Shown piece after piece: positions 25,372-30,229 of a stretch of DNA of 38,929 bases. A program made the translations under genes and the position numbers. This DNA comes from Bacteroidota bacterium (lineage in GTDB: Bacteria; Bacteroidota; Bacteroidia; Chitinophagales; Chitinophagaceae): positions 1 through 38,929 of the forward strand of contig JAEZDC010000038.1 in assembly GCA_023429825.1 (NCBI GenBank), written 5' to 3'. Within the stretch, counting starts at the first letter, position 1; each line of letters starts with the position of its first letter. The notes beneath the pieces were generated by a model. It made no database searches and was not told the DNA's origin. It worked only from the letters and a program-made list of their open reading frames with translations.

Positions 25372-25397
25372 ACCTCACTTAACGGTGAGGTTTTTTT
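25372..25397 (+). terminator. Terminator of efp
   Basis: ACCTCAC and GTGAGGT form a 7-bp stem with 6-base loop, followed by TTTTTT. The T run overlaps the stop of the convergent gene. Confidence 0.85.
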
Positions 25398-25824
25398 ATT
25401 GAAATATGTAATACAATGCAAGCAAAAGAATGATGACAAACCCTACAACAGATGCAATTGTAATGGAGTTCATTACTTTTCGTTTAGCTGAAAACAGCGA
25501 TGAGGATTGCGGATCGGACAAGAACTTACCATTAAGATAAGAACGGCTGGTCCACGTGAGGCTTAATTCCAGTTCGTTCTGCGAATTAAAAGTTGTTTGA
25601 ATGAATTCTTTTTCCTTAAGTATATCGATCACCGTGTTTAGATCTTTACCCGGTATATTGAATTTTTCAGCGATCTCTTTTGCGTTGTAAGACTTTGTTT
25701 GATCCTGGTGTAATTCATCTAATATCCAGTTGCAAAAGTTATCGATCAAGAGATCATCAGAAAAGATAATTCCTTCAAATTGGCTAGTGTTGATAGCAAT
25801 GTCTATAGCGGTGTTTTTACTCAC
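25396..25824 (-). CDS. Hypothetical tail-anchored protein, winged-helix-like core
   Basis: 142 residues, not recognised. The N-terminal 90 residues are helical with an arrangement reminiscent of a winged helix: LIDNFCNWILDELHQDQTK, then KSYNAKEIAEKFNIPGKDLN and TVIDILKEKEFIQTT, ending in a beta wing (NELELSLTW). A basic patch (SAKRKV) precedes one C-terminal membrane segment (about 119-140, NSITIASVVGFVIILLLALYYIFQ-like), so the protein would be anchored by its tail with the body in the cytosol. It is convergent with efp, overlapping the efp terminator by a few bases, and lies 65 bases downstream of the AI-2E family gene on the same strand. DNA binding is possible but the resemblance is weak; I make no functional claim. 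Confidence 0.75.
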   Translation of the reverse strand: MSKNTAIDIAINTSQFEGIIFSDDLLIDNFCNWILDELHQDQTKSYNAKEIAEKFNIPGKDLNTVIDILKEKEFIQTTFNSQNELELSLTWTSRSYLNGKFLSDPQSSSLFSAKRKVMNSITIASVVGFVIILLLALYYIFQ

Positions 25825-25889
25825 AGTTCCAGGTTATTCTTTTTCAAATTTAAGGTAACATCACAACCAAACTTCTTAAATAATCCAGT

Positions 25890-26972
25890 CTATTTTTTAA
25901 AGCCTTGCTTTAGCTTATCTATCAATCCCGTACGTTTTTTTCGGCTCTCACCGATTAAAAACCCATAAGGCTTTAATGGTTCGATATGATCAAAGATAAT
26001 CTTCAGTGCGCCTAATAGCGGTATGGCTAATATCATTCCCGGAATCCCCCACAACAGCTCTCCTGCAACGATGACCATGATGGTAAATAATGGGTTGATA
26101 TTCACTTCAGACCCTACTACCAGCGGTTCCAGGATATATGTTTGGATAAATTGAACCAATGCGTACGTTATAAGTATCCCCCATATCAAATGTGTATCAC
26201 CTTGTGCAACACTCATCAATATGGTTATAGTTGTGCCGGCAACATTTCCTACAAATGGAACGATCTCTAAAAGTCCGCATAGTATGGCAAAGAAGATCGC
26301 ACTCTTAACACCAACAATGCTGAAGCCTATTCCATACATTACCCAAAGACAAACGATCATAGCACTCAACCCCACAGTATATTGCTGTGCTACTTTACCG
26401 CACTCATGCATCACCCCTTGTGTTTTATCCCTTTGATCAACGGGGACAATCTTCAGAATGAAAAGGCGGATATGGGTTCTGAAGTACAGCAAAAGAAAAA
26501 TATACACCAGCGTAAGAACCACGTCTACCACTATACTCATGATGCCAGCTAAAAAGCCACTGGCCATTCTTCCGATACTTCCGCTTCCTCCCTGTTGCTG
26601 TTGCATGATCTGTTTTTGCTGCGCAGGTGTAATACCAAAGGTCTGGTCAATCATTTTTTGCAGCTGCGATGTCGTTTTACCGATCATCTGCTCCAATTTG
26701 GTTACGCTGCCTATAAGATCGCTCAATTGCCAGGTGAGTAGTGCAAAAATTCCGGCAAAAACAGAAATGAGCAAGATTATGCACAAAAGGATGGCTACGA
26801 TCTTGGGTACATTCCTGTTTTCCAGCCACCTGCAAAGTGGTAAGAAGAGCATTGCGAGCACACCGGCAAACGCAACCGGGATCAGGAACTCGCTTGCATA
26901 ATACAATACCACACATGATAATATCAGGAGGAATAATACCCTGTTGGATTTTAGTAACAAACCACCTTGCAT
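25890..26972 (-). CDS. AI-2E family transporter (PerM/YdiK-like)
   Basis: Integral membrane permease of the AI-2E exporter family. Start at ATG 26972: the longer frame begins with TTG at 27038 and would overlap the acylphosphatase start. The 360 residues have about seven or eight membrane segments: two at the N-terminus (LLLKSNRVLFLLILSCVVLY onward), a central soluble helical part (about 95-150, rich in Gln; MIGKTTSQLQKMIDQTFG), then a cluster of hydrophobic helices including IEVVPFVGN-type LEIVPFVGNVAGT near 240 and NPLFTIMVIVAGELLWG near 290, both family markers. The basic C-terminus ends KLKQGFKK. True substrates differ across the family, so autoinducer export should not be assumed. Divergent from acylphosphatase with 65 bases between. 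Confidence 0.92.
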   Translation of the reverse strand: MQGGLLLKSNRVLFLLILSCVVLYYASEFLIPVAFAGVLAMLFLPLCRWLENRNVPKIVAILLCIILLISVFAGIFALLTWQLSDLIGSVTKLEQMIGKTTSQLQKMIDQTFGITPAQQKQIMQQQQGGSGSIGRMASGFLAGIMSIVVDVVLTLVYIFLLLYFRTHIRLFILKIVPVDQRDKTQGVMHECGKVAQQYTVGLSAMIVCLWVMYGIGFSIVGVKSAIFFAILCGLLEIVPFVGNVAGTTITILMSVAQGDTHLIWGILITYALVQFIQTYILEPLVVGSEVNINPLFTIMVIVAGELLWGIPGMILAIPLLGALKIIFDHIEPLKPYGFLIGESRKKRTGLIDKLKQGFKK

Positions 26973-27037
26973 GAAGGTAAGCGGCAAAAAATCATGCCAT
27001 TGATAATAACTTGTTGAAGCTGTAATAACTTTGAGCA

Positions 27038-27307
27038 ATGCAGACCATTCATTTACTCGTTAAAGGAAAAGTACAAGGCGTTTTTTTTCGTGCAAGTACT
27101 AAAGAGGTAGCGCAACAACTAGGTGTGAAAGGCTGGGTTAGAAATACTGAGGATGGCGATGTAGAGATAACCGTTACTGGAGATGAAGCCTCCCTGCAGA
27201 AGTTTACTGACTGGTGCAGGCAAGGACCGAGGAAAGCTGAAGTATACGATGTGATAGTTAGTACCAAATCGTTAGAGCAATTCTTTGATTTTACCATTAT
27301 ACGGTAA
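27038..27307 (+). CDS. acyP: Acylphosphatase
   Basis: Small cytosolic enzyme that hydrolyses acyl phosphates such as carbamoyl or 1,3-bisphosphoglyceryl phosphate. The 89-residue length is standard. Residues 9-20, KGKVQGVFFRAS, form the phosphate-binding loop with catalytic Arg18; Asn36 in GWVRNTEDG is the second catalytic residue; VEITVTGDEASL and KFTDWCRQGP complete the ferredoxin-like alpha/beta sandwich. It begins with ATG and stands alone, between a divergent membrane transporter gene and tRNA-Met, which has its own -7 box. Nothing points to a specific partner pathway. Confidence 0.95.
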   Translation: MQTIHLLVKGKVQGVFFRASTKEVAQQLGVKGWVRNTEDGDVEITVTGDEASLQKFTDWCRQGPRKAEVYDVIVSTKSLEQFFDFTIIR

Positions 27308-27399
27308 CGATGTGCAGCTAATTGTATTAACGCTTTTGTTAAGCTGTAATAAAGAGTTGAAAAATGAAATTGATTTGTGCTTTTAAAAATTGTATCTCC

Positions 27400-27407
27400 T
27401 ATATTTG
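27400..27407 (+). promoter_or_regulatory. -7 box of tRNA-Met
   Basis: TATATTTG fits TAnnTTTG and lies 9 bases before the tRNA. A TTTG at 27374-27377 is a -33 candidate at slightly long spacing (22 bases). Confidence 0.65.
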
Positions 27408-27416
27408 CAGCCCTTT

Positions 27417-27490
27417 GGCGGGATAGCTCAGGTGGTTAGAGCGTTGGATTCATAACCCAAAGGTCTCGGGTTCAACTCCCGATCCCGCTA
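27417..27490 (+). tRNA. tRNA-Met (anticodon CAT, elongator type)
   Basis: Folded by hand: acceptor stem GGCGGGA/TCCCGCT (first pair G-T), anticodon stem TTGGA/CCCAA region with loop holding CAT, T arm TCGGG-TTCAACT-CCCGA, discriminator A; 74 bases, no encoded CCA. An initiator tRNA would lack the first pair in a different way and carry three G-C pairs in the anticodon stem, so elongator Met is preferred; an Ile CAT tRNA cannot be ruled out. Its 3' end overlaps the recombinase stop on the other strand. Confidence 0.93.
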
Positions 27491-28989
27491 CGATGGGGAG
27501 TAGTCCCTAATTTGATAGAAGGTTGCTCTACAATGAGCAGCCTTTTTTCTTTGAGAATCTGTTCTTTATGCTTGAATGCATAATGTAAAAAAGTGGTTCG
27601 GTAACTGCCATTTGCATAGTAAAGGGAATGGTTGAAACAGAGGTTTAAGAACTCCTGCTTCTTGTTTAATGGCAACTCTTCATAGGCTGTTTTCAGGTTT
27701 GCCAGCTTAGGCAGCATCTTACGGAATTTAGCCATATAGGTCAGTTCGTCCCTGCTGAGCTTCGAGTATTCGGTCTGCAGCCTCGCCTCATCTGCCCTGA
27801 GGTTCGTGATGGTTTTGGTATAGACTTCTTTGGAAAGATCCGGAGTGCTCAGGTATTTTTCTTCTACCGATTCGATCCGGTTTTTTATCCGGTTGAGTTC
27901 AGTAGCCAGGCGCTTGCCTTCGTATCCTTTTATTTCCGCGGCTTTACTGATGATCAGTTCGGCCTGCTGCACTTTTTCTTCGATCTCCTGCTGAGAGAGA
28001 CTCATATTTTCGAGCATATCACCTAACTGTTCGTGAAGCTTCTTAATAGGAAAATTGAGCTTGTTTTTTTTGTCAACGTAATACCCGAATAACCTGCCAC
28101 TCCTGCCACGGGAATAGGCACCGGTTAACAACCCACCGAATGCGGAGCGTAATACACCACGCAGCGGAAAATCTTCTGAATTATGTGTGATGATGCCTCT
28201 TCTTTTTAACTTCTGTTGCACCAGCCAGTAATCCGCTTCTGAAACAATCGCCGCATGAAGACCTTTAACGAGCTGCGTTTGATCATTTGGCCGTGCAACG
28301 ATCAGCCCCGCATACAAGGGATTGGATAATATCTTTTGAATAACGGAGTTTCCTTTGCTGGTAAAGCCATGTTGTTTAGCGATCCGCCTTACCTCCTCTA
28401 CGTTACTACCCCGGATGTATTCTGAAAATATTAACCTGACATGCGCTGCTTTTTCTTCATCGATCAGGATAATGGATTTGCCTTCTGTATCCCGTGCATT
28501 AATATAACCGTAGGGAGCTTTATTCACGAATCTGCCGGAAAGTGCCGCCTGCAGTAGCCCGTCTTTTGTACGCTTGCGGATCCTGTGCAGCTCTGATTCA
28601 GCGATCATGTATTTAAATGCCCGGGTAAGAAATGTCGTGGGATCAGAAAAATCTGTATCGAAATGATCGGTAGTAGCGAGCACCTTGATATTATGTTTAT
28701 CCTGCAGCTCTTTAATTTTTAACAGGGCTTCCGCCAAATTACGTGAGAATCTATCATGTTCATAGATGATCAGATATTGAACACCGTTGCGATTTTTTTT
28801 TATAAAATCCTCAAGCGCTTTAAAATCTGGCCGGTCGAAGGTGTACGACTTTTCGCCATCATCTTTGAATGAGGCTATCAATTTTAGTCCATGCCTATGG
28901 CAGTAGTCGGAAATAAGTCGTTCCTGGCCCTCCAGTGAATAGTTTGACTGGTCGTGTTTGCTGATACGTATATATCCAAGCGCGTTCAT
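27472..28989 (-). CDS. Large serine recombinase, Cys-less zinc ribbon
   Basis: Site-specific recombinase of the large serine integrase class, 505 residues. The resolvase domain (1-150) has catalytic Ser10 in YIRISKHDQ, the Arg8 and EHDRFSRN (77-84) motifs, and RKRTKDG near 139. The recombinase domain follows (158-270; NKAPYGYINA, ILSNPLYAGLIV). The zinc-ribbon region (276-313; PLRGVLRSAFGGLLTGAYS) keeps the family framework but has no Cys, so zinc is not bound. A coiled coil (about 330-430) and C-terminal helices end the chain. The last five codons lie in tRNA-Met, antisense, and residues 481-490 run antisense through the tRNA terminator. It starts one base from a perfect palindrome. A tRNA-targeting integrase of a small element is the best reading; no matching right attachment site was found. 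Confidence 0.88.
   Translation of the reverse strand: MNALGYIRISKHDQSNYSLEGQERLISDYCHRHGLKLIASFKDDGEKSYTFDRPDFKALEDFIKKNRNGVQYLIIYEHDRFSRNLAEALLKIKELQDKHNIKVLATTDHFDTDFSDPTTFLTRAFKYMIAESELHRIRKRTKDGLLQAALSGRFVNKAPYGYINARDTEGKSIILIDEEKAAHVRLIFSEYIRGSNVEEVRRIAKQHGFTSKGNSVIQKILSNPLYAGLIVARPNDQTQLVKGLHAAIVSEADYWLVQQKLKRRGIITHNSEDFPLRGVLRSAFGGLLTGAYSRGRSGRLFGYYVDKKNKLNFPIKKLHEQLGDMLENMSLSQQEIEEKVQQAELIISKAAEIKGYEGKRLATELNRIKNRIESVEEKYLSTPDLSKEVYTKTITNLRADEARLQTEYSKLSRDELTYMAKFRKMLPKLANLKTAYEELPLNKKQEFLNLCFNHSLYYANGSYRTTFLHYAFKHKEQILKEKRLLIVEQPSIKLGTTPHRSGIGS
27519..27548 (+). terminator. Terminator of tRNA-Met, inside the recombinase 3' end
   Basis: AAGGTTGCTC and GAGCAGCCTT form a 10-bp stem (one G-T) with loop TACAAT and then TTTTCTTT on the plus strand. 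Lies antisense to recombinase codons 481-490. Confidence 0.85.
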
Positions 28990-29013
28990 CGCTGCAATTT
29001 AGAAATTGCAGCG
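28990..29013. promoter_or_regulatory. Perfect 24-base palindrome abutting the recombinase start
   Basis: CGCTGCAATTT-AG-AAATTGCAGCG, 11-bp arms with a 2-base centre, beginning one base from the recombinase ATG. Its place covers the 5' leader or ribosome-binding region, so it suits an operator or a translation-blocking hairpin; which one is inference. Confidence 0.7.
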
Positions 29014-29054
29014 AGAGGTAGAGAATTAAAATTCATTAAGGGACCGTGCTGGTA

Positions 29055-29101
29055 CTGCACACAGAGGAATCGCTTTCACTATAACTTCACTTTATGTTAA
29101 A
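29055..29101 (-). repeat. Leader module copy A, upstream of recombinase
   Basis: 47 bases matching copy B (30125-30171) at 45 positions in the same orientation: minus strand TTTAACATAAAGTGAAGTTATAG through CCTCTGTGTGCAG. It lies 65 bases before the recombinase start and directs the same way. Confidence 0.8.
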
Positions 29102-29140
29102 CAGGCACACGGGGCTTTGCAATCAGCCATCCCTTCAAAA

Positions 29141-29168
29141 CAGTTTTGTGAGAGAACATACAAAACTG
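29141..29168. other. 9-bp perfect hairpin between leader copies A and C
   Basis: CAGTTTTGT (29141-29149) and ACAAAACTG (29160-29168) around a 10-base loop; GGGGC (29111-29115) and GCCCC (29168-29172) could extend the fold. With copies A and C outside it, the 29070-29221 interval is a nested inverted repeat. Confidence 0.55.
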
Positions 29169-29185
29169 CCCCTCCCTACGGCAAA

Positions 29186-29285
29186 CCTGTTTAGACATAA
29201 TGAATAGTTATAGTTACCGCTCATTATTTATTGTTAGCCTCCTGCCGTCGGCATTAGTGTGTGCAGAGTTGCGATTTTTTACTGC
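29186..29285 (+). repeat. Leader module copy C, upstream of the 130-aa ORF
   Basis: Plus strand CCTGTTTAGACATAATGAAT ... AGTTATAGTTA, then an extra 37 bases or so, then 28 bases (29258-29285) that are the exact reverse complement of 30106-30133. It is the same module as A and B, in opposite orientation and interrupted. Confidence 0.72.
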
Positions 29286-29330
29286 CAGTAGCGTTATTTA
29301 CAAAAAGAAAGGCCACCGCACTTGTTTTTT

Positions 29331-29380
29331 ATCGTAGCGAACTGGCGAGTATTAGATCGTAGCGGACGTATCTTAGCGAA
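29331..29380 (+). promoter_or_regulatory. Three iteron-like 10-mers before the 130-aa ORF
   Basis: ATCGTAGCGA (29331), ATCGTAGCGG (29356) and ATCTTAGCGA (29370) repeat in one orientation, the last ending 18 bases before the ATG. Possibly operator sites; too few and unevenly spaced for a plasmid-type origin. Confidence 0.45.
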
Positions 29381-29397
29381 TAACCAAAACTGCTATC

Positions 29398-29790
29398 ATG
29401 TCCTTTTCTTACATGCCTTTTAAAATAATTCATTGGGATTTAGATCAACCCAAACGCACGGGAAATGTCGTAAACGTAGATAATAGTTATAAGGCATCAT
29501 GTGTTGTAAAGCCTCAAACTAAAATTAAGAATGGGTTTATGATAAGATGGACTGTCCGTGTTTATTCCGAAAAAGGTGTTTTTTTAAGCTGTATAGCTGA
29601 GCAGGTTTTTATACATGAGAACATTGCCTTGGCAACCTTTGAAGATGTCAAAGAGGTATTGCAAAATGCTATGCTTAACTTTTTAACTAATTTCAAGCTT
29701 CGGGCTGACGATCATCATCTGGGCATTGAGCCGTATCATCAAGTAAAGGACGTCGAGATTCAGAATATATTAAACCTGGTGAAAGAGTGA
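29398..29790 (+). CDS. Orphan protein of the tRNA-Met island, SecB-like by pattern only
   Basis: 130 residues from ATG 29398 (a second Met at residue 6 is also possible); no family recognised with confidence. The pattern is an N-terminal strand (PFKIIHWDLDQPKR), three further strands (SYKASCVVKPQT, GFMIRWTVRVYSEKG, VFLSCIAEQVFIHE), one helix (FEDVKEVLQNAMLNFLTNFK) and a charged tail. That order resembles the SecB chaperone fold, including SecB-like proteins in toxin-antitoxin-chaperone systems, but there is no decisive motif, so this is a weak structural guess. Context: between leader module C plus three iteron-like repeats and a convergent small ORF that overlaps its 3' end by 98 bases; terminator at 29916. 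Codon use looks like its neighbours. Confidence 0.6.
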   Translation: MSFSYMPFKIIHWDLDQPKRTGNVVNVDNSYKASCVVKPQTKIKNGFMIRWTVRVYSEKGVFLSCIAEQVFIHENIALATFEDVKEVLQNAMLNFLTNFKLRADDHHLGIEPYHQVKDVEIQNILNLVKE

Positions 29791-29866
29791 CCTCTAATCC
29801 AGCTTCTTTTGAAACTTCATAATCTATACCCTCTACCAGTGTTGGTTGCTTAATGTTTTTTTCCAT
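29693..29866 (-). CDS. Possible 57-residue ORF convergent with the orphan gene
   Basis: The minus-strand frame from ATG 29866 reads MEKNIKQPTLVEGIDYEVSK and then AGLEVTLSPG, a plausible folded start with balanced charge. The second half, antisense to the 3' end of the 130-aa ORF, is low in hydrophobic residues and reads like an accidental frame (LLDDTAQCPDDDRQPEA). So either a real gene of about 30 conserved residues ends by read-through, or the 130-aa gene is the intruder. The start codon lies within a 26-base palindrome. No function is proposed; the LVEGxDY start recalls DUF5522-like small proteins but the rest does not fit. Confidence 0.35.
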   Translation of the reverse strand: MEKNIKQPTLVEGIDYEVSKEAGLEVTLSPGLIYSESRRPLLDDTAQCPDDDRQPEA

Positions 29867-29888
29867 AATAATCTTATTTTTATTATGG
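29863..29888. promoter_or_regulatory. Palindrome over the 57-residue ORF start
   Basis: CCATAATAA (29863-29871) and TTATTATGG (29880-29888), 9-bp arms, 8-base loop. The left arm contains the minus-strand ATG, so it would hide or regulate that start. Confidence 0.5.
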
Positions 29889-29915
29889 ATTACATGCCCA
29901 ATCAATTATTTAAAG

Positions 29916-29939
29916 AGCCTGTTTGCAGCAGGCTTTTTC
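29916..29939 (+). terminator. Terminator on the plus strand after the orphan gene
   Basis: AGCCTG and CAGGCT (6 bp, loop of 7) preceded by TAAAG and followed by TTTTTCTT, 125 bases after the 130-aa ORF stop. Confidence 0.7.
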
Positions 29940-29945
29940 TTGTAG

Positions 29946-30122
29946 CTATATTAAAATAGCCAACACGCTCAACAAGAAAGAGATTACAACAAAATAGTAC
30001 AAAGGGTTCTCTTTAAAGATGTGGATAATAATGCGAGTATTAGAAGAATCCTTTACGGATTCTGCTTCGCCCTCTTTCTTTCTTTTTGTAAAATACTTAT
30101 GGTTTGCAGTAAAAAATCGCAA
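29946..30122 (-). CDS. 58-residue membrane peptide, TTG start
   Basis: Found by translating the gap to the right of the island. From TTG at 30122 the frame reads RFFTANHKYFTKRKKEGEAE, a charged cytosolic part with a Lys/Arg-Glu stretch, then IIIHIFKENP and a single membrane segment YYFVVISFLLSVLAILI at the very C-terminus before TAG. No ATG is in frame; other starts further up, until a TAA in the leader, are possible. A charged head plus one terminal helix suits a tail-anchored small protein, toxin or holin-like peptide, without proof. Leader module copy B lies immediately upstream, and an inverted, decayed copy of its first codons (LRFFTA) lies at 29269. It is in the island between the recombinase and the TPR gene. 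Confidence 0.5.
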   Translation of the reverse strand: MRFFTANHKYFTKRKKEGEAESVKDSSNTRIIIHIFKENPLYYFVVISFLLSVLAILI

Positions 30123-30171
30123 CTCTGCACACAGAGGAATCGCTATAACTATAACTTCACTTTATGTTAAA
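30106..30171 (-). repeat. Leader module copy B, upstream of the 58-residue ORF
   Basis: Part 30125-30171 is 45/47 identical to copy A; part 30106-30133 is an exact inverted match to 29258-29285 in copy C. Copy B is therefore the complete module linking the other two; it ends inside the first codons of the small ORF. Confidence 0.8.
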
Positions 30172-30188
30172 TAAAATGATAAATAAAA

Positions 30189-30208
30189 AGCCTCTCAATT
30201 GAGAGGCT
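30189..30208 (-). terminator. Terminator of the gyrA-TPR operon
   Basis: Perfect 20-base palindrome AGCCTCTCAATTGAGAGGCT with minus-strand T tail TTTTATTTATC, 22 bases after the TPR gene stop. It also marks the right edge of the island. Confidence 0.85.
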
Positions 30209-30229
30209 CCTGCTAGTTTATGCTAAGGT

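Larger units (their letters stand above)
28990..29397. other. Gene-free regulatory region between recombinase and 130-aa ORF
   Basis: This 408-base stretch has no supportable gene. It contains, left to right: a 24-base palindrome, leader-module copy A (minus), a hairpin, leader-module copy C (plus, carrying a decayed 5' start of the 58-residue ORF at 29269-29337), and three iteron-like 10-mers. Everything listed appears as separate features. Confidence 0.7.

Noticed and set aside
26458..26901. 147-residue plus-strand frame inside the AI-2E transporter gene
   Set aside because: Antisense shadow of membrane helices (Ile/Cys/Leu-rich), no start signal or family.
27472..27490. Right attachment site as a copy of the tRNA-Met 3' end near 30170
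   Set aside because: I looked for CCCGATCCCGCT and parts of it in 28.9-30.3 kb and found none; short cores of a few bases cannot be judged by eye.
29269..29337. 22-codon plus-strand ORF LRFFTASSVIYKKK...
   Set aside because: A decayed inverted copy of the 58-residue gene start with a frameshift; described as part of leader copy C rather than as a gene.
29331..29380. Iterons of a plasmid-type replication origin
   Set aside because: Only three unevenly spaced short copies, no replication initiator gene, no AT-rich melting region with DnaA boxes.
27400..30180. Known defence or conjugation module
   Set aside because: No helicase, nuclease, relaxase, methyltransferase or coupling protein is encoded; the island is too small and only the recombinase is recognisable.
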